64,000 nt of DNA. It comes from Peteryoungia desertarenae. GTDB taxonomy: Bacteria; Pseudomonadota; Alphaproteobacteria; Rhizobiales; Rhizobiaceae. The notes under the pieces were generated by a model. It worked only from the letters and a program-made list of their open reading frames with translations, searched no databases and had not been told where the DNA came from. Every line of letters starts with the position of its first letter. Position 1 is the first letter of the stretch. Below, piece after piece: positions 37,078 through 45,352 of the stretch. The stretch is from NCBI RefSeq assembly GCF_005860795.2, contig NZ_CP058351.1:62001-126000 (forward strand), given 5' to 3'. Made by a program: the position numbers and the translations under genes.

Positions 37078-37329
37078 TCATCGACCCTGCCATCCACGCG
37101 TCAGTTCACAATCCGACGGCAGCGGCAGATGAACGATCTCACCCTTGCGCGCGGACTGGTAAATGGCCGTGATCAGTTCGATGGATTTTTCAGCCTCGCC
37201 AAAAGATGGCAGGTAAAGGTCACCGCCACCATTGAGATGCTGATGGATGTCACGGAATTGCCCTGCGAAACGGGCTCTGTTTTGGATGTACTTGATGGCT
37301 GCGAGGAGGCTTCGGCACGGATACGTCAC
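37078..37329 (-). pseudogene. C-terminal fragment of a Gfo/Idh/MocA oxidoreductase
   Basis: The frame encodes a typical C-terminal end (IHQHLNGGGDLYLPSFGEAE, KSIELITAIYQSARKGEIV, ending in GWQG) but lacks the Rossmann domain. The first 15-20 residues (TYPCRSLLAAIKY) do not look like the family. It is a relic at the edge of a decay zone. Confidence 0.72.
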
Positions 37330-37485
37330 GCGGGTTTTGAGTCAAGATGCTGCGCGATCATCGCAATGACTTCGGGGAGCGCGCTTGATCCACCCGAGGA
37401 TGGCTCCGCTTGTAAAAGAGTGTGTGACGAGCGTGGCAGGGACCTTCGGCTTCGCGTTAACAGACAGACTACTGTCCACACTCCG

Positions 37486-37903
37486 CTATCTCGATCGGCT
37501 AACTTCCGCAAAGGGCTTTCGGCGGGCAATAAATTCGCGCAGAAGCGGTAAAAAGAATGCCTTGCTAAAGTGACCAAGCGGAGGCTCAGGCTCCAAATAG
37601 AATGACCGGCCTATGATATCGCTGTTGAACTCATCCAGGATGAGCCACAGCGGAAGATCTGCATCAAGACCCGCGCGTCGCTTTTTCGATGGTTGGAATC
37701 ACGACGGCAAAACGATTACGATCGGGCATCTTTGTCGTGATCGGAAAAAACAAGACAAGATCGCCACCCGACCTCGCGATCCGCACGCCGACAGCCACAG
37801 GACGGTTCTTGCGCCCTTCTGTTTCTCCCTCGTTTGCTTCATGGCTCCACAGATATGGATATCGAACGACCGCAGCCGTCTGGACCTTCTCATATGCGCT
37901 CAT
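37486..37903 (-). pseudogene. Frameshifted PemK-like toxin of a toxin-antitoxin pair
   Basis: The first frame (MSAYEKVQTAAVVRYPYLW, then ITTKMPDRNRFAVVIPTIEK) stops early. One base further the sequence reads on as RRAGLDADLPLWLILDEFNS, IIGRSFYLEPEPPLGHFSKA and FFLPLLREFIARRK to a TAG at 37486. A run of five T residues at 37682-37686 (AAAAA on the coding strand) explains the shift as one extra base. The restored product of about 138 residues resembles a plasmid growth-inhibitor family. Its start overlaps the antitoxin stop (ATGA). Confidence 0.72.
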
Positions 37904-38166
37904 CTGCTCGTCTCATCAGACCGGGCGTAGGCATCGACGGCCTCTTCAAATTCAGCAAACAGCTCGTCGGGCATGGTTTGTAGTGTGGCTACAGAGCGAC
38001 GATCCGACTGGCGCATGAGACGTTCGTAATCGTCTATGTTCAGCAACACCAATCGCGGCTTGTTGCGTTGGGTGATCGTGACAGGGTGTCGGAGTGCCTC
38101 GGCGATGATATCTCCGGATTTCCGAGAAAGGTCGCTTGTCGTGTAGGAGCCGTTCCTGTTTGTTAT
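37900..38166 (-). pseudogene. Phd/YefM-type antitoxin with no normal start codon
   Basis: This open frame of 88 codons encodes an antitoxin-like protein: NGSYTTSDLSRKSGDIIAEA, HPVTITQRNKPRLVLLNIDD, YERLMRQSDRRSVATLQTMP, with an acidic C-terminus that would neutralise the toxin. No ATG, GTG or TTG occurs at the expected start; the codon there is ATA (38166-38164), preceded by a GAGG site. The ATG appears to have mutated to ATA. With a frameshifted toxin, loss of the antitoxin start would carry no cost. Confidence 0.68.
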
Positions 38167-38211
38167 GTGGCCAGCCTCAATACGATTATGGTGAAAGGGA
38201 CTAAATACTAT

Positions 38212-38292
38212 TTATACAGCATATACAGCATATACAGCATTGCGTAGGTCGGCCCGCAGTTCTTCGATCTGGATTTCGAGTTCGTGTGTCAT
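38212..38292 (-). pseudogene. Truncated small plasmid protein ending in a 9-bp repeat
   Basis: A 26-residue frame (MTHELEIQIEELRADLRNA then VYAVYAV) starts after AGGAAACG. The N-terminus resembles a small coiled-coil protein I recall from rhizobial plasmids, where it continues for another 30-40 residues. Here it runs into three copies of a 9-bp repeat and stops. Confidence 0.45.
38213..38239. repeat. Three tandem copies of a 9-bp unit
   Basis: The unit TATACAGCA repeats three times without mismatch. It encodes the VYA repeat at the end of the truncated small protein. Confidence 0.85.
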
Positions 38293-38610
38293 CTTCGTTT
38301 CCTGACGTTTGTGAAAGATGACCGATGGGTCCGAGAGGGGATGGCGGGGTCGAGGATCGCATGCGCGACCGGCAGAGCCGGGGAGTGGGGGAGCTGATTT
38401 GCGGAATCCGCCCTCGAGGGCAGGTGGAGCAAATTGGGGAAACCGCTCAGCCTTGAGGCGGGCGTCGCCGCTTGGCAGGATCAGGCATTCTGAGCAGCTT
38501 CCCGGCTCACCGTATGCTACCAAGAAATCCGGGCCTGGCTCGATGCGAGCTCCGGCTTTGGTCTTTCGGCAGGAGAGTGCTCCGCCGGTGGCGGGGTCTC
38601 GTGATCCCGA
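38293..38610. other. Gene-free stretch in the decay zone
   Basis: No reading frame with family resemblance, no clear hairpin and no promoter was seen here. It lies between two relic genes. Confidence 0.5.
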
Positions 38611-38813
38611 TCAGTTGCGGTTCGGGCGGGACCAGATGGGCTGGCGGCCTTCCTCGTCTTCGACCTCGGCGAGCGTTGCGTAGGTCGGGCCAGGGAGCTC
38701 GGCTCGTCGAGCTTGACCGGAAAATAGTCGCGGCCCTCACGGGAGGTCTTCTGCCAGACCGCGCCGAGCTCAACGCGGGCACCCATCATCTGTTCAAGGT
38801 TGCGGTCGCTCAC
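38611..38813 (-). pseudogene. DUF736 remnant, frameshifted
   Basis: The fragment reads [20 protein letters not shown] then VKLDEPS. One frame over it continues [20 protein letters not shown] and stops at 38611. This is the C-terminal half of DUF736, a small protein common on conjugative rhizobial plasmids. A missing T near 38697 accounts for the break. The N-terminal half is absent. Confidence 0.62.
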
Positions 38814-38926
38814 CCCATAGCGGCAGTACCAGCGCCCCCAAAATCATCTCACCCCAAGAATGCCGCCACTTAAAATCGCCCACCAAAGCTCTCGCTGATA
38901 ATTGCCAGGGCTATTTCCGCCCTTGA

Positions 38927-39013
38927 TCAATTCTCTGCAAAAGCGGCGTTGATCATGCCGTAGATGTGACCGTGATCGATCCCGATCACGCCGATGCGCA
39001 ATGGTGCTGTCAT
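38927..39013 (-). pseudogene. N-terminal fragment of a Gfo/Idh/MocA oxidoreductase
   Basis: A 28-residue frame (MTAPLRIGVIGIDHGHIYGM then INAAFAEN) shows the first beta-strand and glycine loop of the Rossmann fold, then stops. It begins 7 bp after the stop of the intact oxidoreductase, so it was probably the next gene of that operon before truncation. Confidence 0.6.
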
Positions 39014-39019
39014 CAGAAC

Positions 39020-40315
39020 CTATCGTTCCAGCGTGATGCCGTGAGCGCGCAGCATGGATTGAATGTTCACGAGTGAACCGGTTTCGATGGAGGCATTTGC
39101 GGCAATGCCTGCCAGGATCGACCAGGCGCCGGCCACGTGATCGGATGCCCGACCATAACGATCCGGTTCCATGCCTTCGGGATCGAAGATATAGCCGAGC
39201 ATCACCGGATCTGCGCCCCCGTGATTGCCCTTTGCCTTGGGCACGTCGAGCATGCGCGGTGCCTCGCCGGCCAGATGCAGTTCAGTTGAAACCGCGTCTT
39301 CATCGGCATGGGCGCGTTCACCGCCAAACACGCCATGGACTTCCACATGTCGGTGGGTGATGTCGCCTTTGGTGCCCTGGAACTTGATCTCCAGCCCTTC
39401 CCAAGGAGAATAGGCCGTCAGCGTGTAATTCGCCGTGGCACCGGACGCGTATCGGATATGCGCCTGCATGGTGTCCTCGATGCCGATTTCCTCATCGAAG
39501 ACGCAAAGGTCGCGGACATATCCATCTTCACCCTCGGCATCCAGATAGAGGCTCTTCAGTTTTTCATCGGCGGACAGATCAAGCTCGAAGTCGCATTTCT
39601 CGGCCACTGGACAGAGATGACAGCGGGGCCCACGGCCTTCAAGCCCGAACGCCACAGCCGTCTCGGGACGATAAAAGGCGCGGCGACCAGATGCCAGAAC
39701 ATGCGTCGGCACCGTGCCGAGCCACCAGTTGAGAAGGTCGAAGTGATGGGTCGATTTGTGAACCAGCAGACCGCCGGAATTCTCTTTCTGGCGATGCCAG
39801 CGGCGGAAGTAGTCAGCGCCATGGACGCGGTCGAGATGCCAGCGGAAATCAACCGCCGTCACCTCGCCGATGACGCCGGAGGCGATCATCTCCTTGATCT
39901 GGGTTCGTGCCGGCGAATAGCGATAGTTGAAGGTGACCTTCACCTGGCGTCCGGTTCTTGCCTGCGCATCGATGATCATCTTCAGGCGGGAGAGATCGAT
40001 CGTGAGAGGCTTTTCGCAGATGACATCGCATCCGGCTTCGAAGGCACGCACGATGTAGTCCGCATGGAGAAAATCCGGGGTTGCAACGACAACCGTGTCC
40101 GGCTTCTGCTCGGCAATCAGCTGGTCGAAATCAGGGGCGAGATAGGTCGGAACACCATTTGTGCCCGGCCTTGAAATGGCGCGGGCTGCCTCGCCAAGGC
40201 GGTGCGCGTTGACGTCGCACAGGGCAACGATTTCATGTTTGTCCGCATAATCATCGGCAACGGAATCGCGAAACATCTTGTGCCGCGAACCACATCCTAC
40301 AATCGCAATTTTCAC
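39020..40315 (-). CDS. Gfo/Idh/MocA family oxidoreductase
   Basis: This 431-residue NAD(P)-dependent oxidoreductase opens with IAIVGCGSRHKMFRDSV and has the signature VICEKPLTIDLSRLKMIID with the catalytic EKP. The C-terminal domain contains VTFNYRYSPARTQIKEM and HKSTHHFDLLNWWLG with the conserved D-x-x-x-W/H region. A CHLCPVAEKCDF cysteine stretch near residue 240 is unusual for the fold and could bind a metal. It overlaps the GH88 remnant upstream by 4 bp and is divergent from the IclR gene. It is probably a sugar or sugar-acid dehydrogenase. Confidence 0.83.
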   Translation of the reverse strand: MKIAIVGCGSRHKMFRDSVADDYADKHEIVALCDVNAHRLGEAARAISRPGTNGVPTYLAPDFDQLIAEQKPDTVVVATPDFLHADYIVRAFEAGCDVICEKPLTIDLSRLKMIIDAQARTGRQVKVTFNYRYSPARTQIKEMIASGVIGEVTAVDFRWHLDRVHGADYFRRWHRQKENSGGLLVHKSTHHFDLLNWWLGTVPTHVLASGRRAFYRPETAVAFGLEGRGPRCHLCPVAEKCDFELDLSADEKLKSLYLDAEGEDGYVRDLCVFDEEIGIEDTMQAHIRYASGATANYTLTAYSPWEGLEIKFQGTKGDITHRHVEVHGVFGGERAHADEDAVSTELHLAGEAPRMLDVPKAKGNHGGADPVMLGYIFDPEGMEPDRYGRASDHVAGAWSILAGIAANASIETGSLVNIQSMLRAHGITLER

Positions 40316-40581
40316 AGTATCTGACTTTCATTCAGGTTTGGTTCGACGCGCTGACCGTCGGCGTCGACATAATCAAGTTCGCAAGGTTTTAAGCCGATGC
40401 CGTGCGTCCGTTCCCATCCGGCCTGGTCCTTGGCGTCGATGCCCCGCCCGTCATCGAGCCTGAACAGGAACTCTCCGGTCTTGTCCTCGACGGGGATGAG
40501 ATTGTCGACAAGGCGATCGATCAGGTCGCAACCTGCATCGCGCTCCCGGATCTGTTGCTTTTGTCGCAGCAGCGGATGCAT
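40312..40581 (-). pseudogene. N-terminal remnant of a GH88/GH105 glycoside hydrolase
   Basis: Residues 16-65 (LIDRLVDNLIPVEDKTGEFL, FRLDDGRGIDAKDQAGWERT, HGIGL) resemble the beginning of unsaturated glucuronyl hydrolases. The frame then continues with unrelated residues (KPCELDYVDADGQRVEPNLN) and ends at the start of the next gene. Most of the enzyme (normally over 350 residues) is missing. The first gene of the operon has apparently been truncated by an internal deletion. Confidence 0.55.
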
Positions 40582-40607
40582 GCGCTCAATTCCCTGTAAA
40601 AAATTTC

Positions 40608-40620
40608 GGAACGTTGTTCC
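40608..40620. promoter_or_regulatory. GGAAC-GTT-GTTCC palindrome, candidate IclR operator
   Basis: The 5-bp arms are flanked by TTTC and GAAA, extending the symmetry with a one-base offset. It lies 27 bp upstream of the GH88-remnant operon and 162 bp from the divergent IclR gene, as expected for a KdgR-like IclR site. Confidence 0.45.
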
Positions 40621-40782
40621 AGAAAATAAGAAATCACACTCCTAAACAGTTTTCAACGCCCTTTTGGCTGCCCAGTCTGGATGCCAAAACGAGTTTTCCG
40701 ACATGCCTACCCGTCATGCGTGCAAGTTGACAGCTTCTGACAGAAAAACCAGAATGCAATTCCGAAAAATGCAGAATGAGCC

Positions 40783-41577
40783 ATGTCCGACACTCTGCCG
40801 AAAACAGAAAACGTGGCCGCCGTCCTTAAGGTCTTTGCGGTGATTGAGGCGCTTGTGGAGGAGAAGCGGGTCGGGCTTGCTGACCTGGCACAAAGGGCCA
40901 TGACGTCGAAGACGACGGCGCACCGTTTGCTGCAGACCATGGTCGAACTCGGCTATGTCGAGCAGGATCCCGAGACAGAAAAATATGGCCTGACGCTGAA
41001 GCTTTTCAGCCTCGGCGCCCGTTCTCTGACCGAGCAGACCGAATTGTTGCGCGTCGCCGATCAGGCGATGGGCAAGCTGTCGCGTGCGACAGGAGAGACG
41101 ATCAATCTCGGCATTCTGGATGATCGTGACCAGCGGGTGGTCTACATCCACAAATATGATTCATTCTATGGCCTGTCGATGAAGTCGACACTTGGATTGC
41201 GCAATCCCCTCCACAGTACATCGCTCGGCAAGGCGCTTCTGGCCTGGCGCGATGACGAGGAATTGCGTGAACGGATCGGCAGGATGGACCTCGTCAGGCG
41301 GGCGCCCAATACGATCACCGATCCGGACAGGCTGATGGCGGAACTGCATGAAACGCGAAAGCGCGGCTATGCCGAAGAGACCGAGGAAAGCGAGGCAGGG
41401 GTCCGCTGCATGGCGATCCCGGTCTTCAACTATCTGGGCAAGCCAATTGCCGCCATCTCGATCGCCTTTCCGCTGTTTCGCTTCGACGAGGCGCGCAAGG
41501 CTGACTATATCGACCTTTTGAAGACAGCAGGATCGTCGGCTTCCCGCGGTCTCGGTTATCGTCCCGAAGCCCACTGA
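40783..41577 (+). CDS. IclR-family transcriptional regulator (KdgR-like)
   Basis: This 264-residue regulator has an N-terminal winged helix (VLKVFAVIEALVEEKRVGLA, then MTSKTTAHRLLQTMVELGYV) and a C-terminal GAF-like effector domain (GETINLGILDDRDQRVVYIH, HSTSLGKALLAWRDDEEL, SEAGVRCMAIPVFN). It is divergent from the oxidoreductase operon and probably controls it through the GGAAC/GTTCC site. The ligand is perhaps a uronate-derived keto acid, given the GH88 remnant. Confidence 0.87.
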   Translation: MSDTLPKTENVAAVLKVFAVIEALVEEKRVGLADLAQRAMTSKTTAHRLLQTMVELGYVEQDPETEKYGLTLKLFSLGARSLTEQTELLRVADQAMGKLSRATGETINLGILDDRDQRVVYIHKYDSFYGLSMKSTLGLRNPLHSTSLGKALLAWRDDEELRERIGRMDLVRRAPNTITDPDRLMAELHETRKRGYAEETEESEAGVRCMAIPVFNYLGKPIAAISIAFPLFRFDEARKADYIDLLKTAGSSASRGLGYRPEAH

Positions 41578-41680
41578 AACCGATAGACGGCATCGAGACC
41601 TAAGAAAATGTCTCCCCGAAGCTCTTGGCAACAAGAGCGGCGTATCGTTCGTTGTTCGGGCAGTTCTGAGGGAGCCATGC

Positions 41681-42433
41681 GTGATTGAAAAGATTCTGCC
41701 GCTTGTCATCGTCTTCGTATTTGCCGCCATCCATCTTTTCGGCTGGCGCATCCGGTCGCTTCAGGCGCAGCCGCGCAGTCGCTGGCTCTCCCTTGGGGGT
41801 GGCGTCTCGGTTGCCTATGTCTTCGTCCATCTTCTTCCAGAACTCGCAAGCCATCAGGGCCGCTTTGAAGAAATCGTGGATGGTCAGGCGGGTCTCATCG
41901 CGGAAATCGAAAGCCATACCTATCTGATTGCCCTCCTCGGTCTCGTTGTCTTTTACGGCCTGGATCGCTTAGCCTTGCGTACGAAGCCCGAGGCTGACAC
42001 GGCGTCTGGTTCCCCATCACTTCAGGACGACGGCGCCTTCTGGCTCCATCTATGGTCATTTGCCCTTTACAACAGTCTGATTGCCTATCTGCTACTCCAT
42101 CGCGAAGAAGATGATCTGAGAGGCCTCATCATCTATGGTTTCGCCATGTCCTTGCATTTTCTGGTGAATGATCAGGGTCTGCGGCACAGCCATGGTGCGC
42201 TTTACGATCACAGGGGACGCTGGCTCCTTGCCGTCTCGCCTTTCCTAGGCTTCGGCCTCGGCATCTTCGTGACCATTCCCGAACTTGCCATCAGCGCCCT
42301 GTTTGCCTTTCTGGCCGGAAGCATCGTGATGAATGTCATCAAGGAAGAACTGCCAAAGGAGCGGGACAGCCGTTTTCTCGCCTTTGTCAGCGGTGCCTTG
42401 GGCTATGCGGCTTTGCTGCTTGCGACCGGTTGA
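41681..42433 (+). CDS. Multi-pass membrane protein, ZIP-like
   Basis: This 250-residue protein has about seven or eight hydrophobic helices, with VAYVFVHLLPELASHQ near residue 47 and FAMSLHFLVNDQGLRHSHG near residue 150. Histidines inside helices recall ZIP metal transporters, but the family assignment is weak. The GTG start follows GAGGGAGCC. It is probably monocistronic. Confidence 0.6.
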   Translation: MIEKILPLVIVFVFAAIHLFGWRIRSLQAQPRSRWLSLGGGVSVAYVFVHLLPELASHQGRFEEIVDGQAGLIAEIESHTYLIALLGLVVFYGLDRLALRTKPEADTASGSPSLQDDGAFWLHLWSFALYNSLIAYLLLHREEDDLRGLIIYGFAMSLHFLVNDQGLRHSHGALYDHRGRWLLAVSPFLGFGLGIFVTIPELAISALFAFLAGSIVMNVIKEELPKERDSRFLAFVSGALGYAALLLATG

Positions 42434-42907
42434 TCGAGAAGCAATGACAGGCCGCTGTCAATACAGCCATGAAAGGCTGGCTTTGCAATCGCACAGCCGA
42501 AGGTTGACGTTGCTTCATCTTCAGTGGCATAGTCCACGAACACCTTGACTGGCGCCGGTGGGGGCATTCGGGCGACCGCATTCACGATTTGGGAGGATCG
42601 GGAAGGGGATGATGCATGCCCTTGTTTTTCAGCTCTGCTTGAAGTCTTCAACATGCATCTCGGAGGAGCTGGGCCTTGCTGCGCGCAGGCTATGCCACAA
42701 GAGGGTTTCGGCTGTTCCTCTGCTCAAGCCTGTGTCGCGCGCCTTCCGGCCACTGTTGGTTTCAAAGGGCCAACAGCCCACTCGCTTCACATCATCAGTC
42801 TTAAGGAGCCTGCAATGGTGCAACTCCTGGCACATGTCTCAAGGAGACCGGTCCACCAGAACCCGCAACTGAATGCTGCACCGGCAGCAAAATGGGAGGT
42901 CATCACC
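42434..42907. other. Intergenic region upstream of the sugar ABC operon
   Basis: This 474-bp stretch has no convincing gene. A minus-strand frame (42403-42654) has no recognised family and no clear ribosome binding site. It probably contains the promoter for the ABC operon; no palindromic operator stood out. Confidence 0.4.
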
Positions 42908-44179
42908 ATGAAAACGAAGCAGCTGTTCAACACCGTCGCGCTATCAGCCTTTTTGGCTTCCAACGCGGCAAACGCACAAACGGAGCTCAGTCTTTGGTAT
43001 CATGGAGCCGGAAATCCGACAGAGCGCGCGATCCTCACCGGGATCATCTCCGATTTCAATCAGTCGCAGGGAGACTGGGTTGTTACCCTCGAGGAGTTCC
43101 CACAAGCCGCTTATAATGACTCGGTAACGGCAGCGGCCCTGTCCGGAAATCTGCCGGACATTCTCGACATGGACGGACCCAACATGCCGAACTGGGCCTG
43201 GTCGGGTTATCTCCAACCCTTGGGCCTACCGCAAGAGAAGGTCGACCACTTCCTGCCCGGTGCTGTCGGGATGTGGAACGATCAGCTTTATTCGATAGGG
43301 CTTTGGGATGCTGCCGTTGCCGTTTTCGCCAGACGGTCTGTGCTTGAAGACAACAATATCCGTATACCGACACTGGACGAGCCATGGACGGGCGAGGAGT
43401 TTACTGCAGCACTTGAGACGCTCAAGGCGACGGGAGACTACGACTATCCTCTTGATCTCGGCATGTCTGACAAGACCGAATGGTACACTTATGCTTTCAG
43501 CCCGTTTCTGCAGAGCCATGGCGGAGATCTGATTGACCGCGACACCTATCTCACGGCCGAGGGAGCGCTCAACGGCGAGGAGGCCATTGCCTTTGGCAAC
43601 TGGTGGCAGTCACTCTTCGAAAAGGAATTGGCACCCGGAACGTCGCAATCGCCGTCCGACCACGAAACCGGGTTCCTGGATGGCAAATATGCGCTTCAGT
43701 GGATGGGCAACTGGGTTGCCGTGAAGGCGCTTGAGAAGTTTGGGGACGACCTAGTCTTTCTTCCAGCGCCTGATTTCGGTGCAGGTCCGAAAATCGGAGC
43801 AGGGTCGTGGCAATTCGGCGTCTCAGCGACCAGCGAGCACCCTGAAGGGGCAACAGCCTTTATCGATTTTGCCACGCAGGACAAATATCTGGCTCAGTTC
43901 TCAGATGCGATTGGCCTTATTCCTGCGACGGCAGAAGCCGCCAAGATGACTGAGAACTACAAGGAGGGCGGGCCGCTGGCGGTCTTTTTCGATCTGTCGG
44001 AAGCCCAGGCCACGCTGCGGCCTGTAACCCCTGCCTATTCGTTCATCTCACCAACCTTCCAGAAGGCGGTTTCGGACATTGCGGATGGTGCCGACGTAGC
44101 CTCTACGCTCGATGCCGCAACCGATGAGATCAATCAAAACATCGAGCGCAATAATGGCTACGGGTTCAATGAGAACTGA
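42908..44179 (+). CDS. Sugar ABC transporter substrate-binding protein
   Basis: This 423-residue family-1 binding protein has a signal peptide (MKTKQLFNTVALSAFLASNA, cleavage near ANAQ). The mature protein begins TELSLWYHGAGNPTERAILT and contains LPDILDMDGPNMPNWAWSGYL and FLDGKYALQWMGNW. The ATG at 42908 follows GGGAGG. Two permease genes follow. The sugar is unknown; maltose/trehalose or sn-glycerol-phosphate-type ligands are typical of the family. Confidence 0.86.
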   Translation: MKTKQLFNTVALSAFLASNAANAQTELSLWYHGAGNPTERAILTGIISDFNQSQGDWVVTLEEFPQAAYNDSVTAAALSGNLPDILDMDGPNMPNWAWSGYLQPLGLPQEKVDHFLPGAVGMWNDQLYSIGLWDAAVAVFARRSVLEDNNIRIPTLDEPWTGEEFTAALETLKATGDYDYPLDLGMSDKTEWYTYAFSPFLQSHGGDLIDRDTYLTAEGALNGEEAIAFGNWWQSLFEKELAPGTSQSPSDHETGFLDGKYALQWMGNWVAVKALEKFGDDLVFLPAPDFGAGPKIGAGSWQFGVSATSEHPEGATAFIDFATQDKYLAQFSDAIGLIPATAEAAKMTENYKEGGPLAVFFDLSEAQATLRPVTPAYSFISPTFQKAVSDIADGADVASTLDAATDEINQNIERNNGYGFNEN

Positions 44180-44263
44180 CCGCCGTTCCTGAGACAGGGA
44201 AGATGGGGCCGAACAAAGAGCCTCATCTTCTGTCCAATGCAAAACCACGGGGATGGAAAAACC

Positions 44264-45352
44264 ATGACAGGCAGTAGACAATACCGCTTGGCCCGGCGGG
44301 AGCGTCTGGCAGGTTGGCTGATGGCAGCACCGGCCCTGTTGTTGATCACGGTGTTTCTGGTCACCCCCTTTGTCCTTGGTCTCGGACTTTCCTTTACCAA
44401 CCAGAGATTGGTATCGCCCAATCCTGCCGCATATGTGGGGCTGGAGAACTACCGGAACCTGGTCGGCCTTGGGGTTCTCGTGTTGGAGCCAGAGCGAGAC
44501 GGGAACGGACAACTGCTCCTGCGAGACGGTAAGGGCCCGATCTATCCCTCGGTCCGCAGCTTCACCCGCAACAATCCGGACTATCCCCAGTATCGCGGGA
44601 TGCGTGAATTCACATCCTTTTCTCTTGGTCAAGATCGTATCGTCATTCTGGCGAGAGACGTGGTGTTCTTGAAGGCAGTCTTGAACACGGTCTTGTTTGT
44701 TCTGGTCGTCGCCCCGCTTCAGGGCGGGTTGGCTCTCGGGCTCGCGCTTCTCGTTAATCAGCGCTTGCCGGGCATCAATATCTTCCGCGCCATCTACTTC
44801 ATGCCGGTGGTGTTGTCGATTGTTGTCGTCGCCTTGCTCTGGCGCTTCATCTATGCGGGCGAAAACGGTCTGCTCAATGCTCTCCTGTCCTTTCTGACCT
44901 TCGGGCTGTTTCAACCGATCGACTGGCTCGGACGCACCGACACGGCCCTTTGGGCCATTCTCGTCATGTCGGTCTGGCAGGGCGTGGGTTTTCATATGGT
45001 GATCTGGCTTTCAGGCCTGCAGACGATCCCGCTTTCGCTTTACGAGGCCGCCGATATCGAAGGCGCCAGCAACTGGCAGAAATTCCGCTTCATCACTTGG
45101 CCGCTCTTGCGCAATACGGCAGTGCTGGTGCTCATCGTCATCACCATGCACGGCTTCGCCCTGTTTGCCCAGATTGATGTCATGACCGGCGGAGGACCTC
45201 TCGATTCCACGCAGTCGATCGTCTTTCAAGCCGTTCAGCGAGGCTATGTACGCCAGGATATTGCGACCGGTTCGGCGATCTCGGTCATCCTCTTTGTGAT
45301 GGTGCTGTCCATATCATTATTTCAACGCTATCTCACCCGGGAGCGACGCTGA
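44264..45352 (+). CDS. Sugar ABC transporter permease (MalF-like)
   Basis: This 362-residue permease has six main helices. A long extracytoplasmic insertion between helices 1 and 2 (residues about 65-130) recalls the MalF P2 loop. The EAA loop is YEAADIEGASNWQKFRFITW, near residue 270. The ATG at 44264 has a GGGGATGG site; an upstream in-frame start adds nine residues. The stop and next start overlap by one base. Confidence 0.86.
   Translation: MTGSRQYRLARRERLAGWLMAAPALLLITVFLVTPFVLGLGLSFTNQRLVSPNPAAYVGLENYRNLVGLGVLVLEPERDGNGQLLLRDGKGPIYPSVRSFTRNNPDYPQYRGMREFTSFSLGQDRIVILARDVVFLKAVLNTVLFVLVVAPLQGGLALGLALLVNQRLPGINIFRAIYFMPVVLSIVVVALLWRFIYAGENGLLNALLSFLTFGLFQPIDWLGRTDTALWAILVMSVWQGVGFHMVIWLSGLQTIPLSLYEAADIEGASNWQKFRFITWPLLRNTAVLVLIVITMHGFALFAQIDVMTGGGPLDSTQSIVFQAVQRGYVRQDIATGSAISVILFVMVLSISLFQRYLTRERR

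Noticed and set aside
38213..38239. Short tandem array as a CRISPR or iteron set
   Set aside because: Three 9-bp copies with no spacers, located in a coding frame and far from repC; treated as a simple repeat.
42403..42654. Minus-strand frame of 83 codons after the ZIP-like gene
   Set aside because: No recognised family, no convincing ribosome binding site, and it overlaps the end of the preceding gene.
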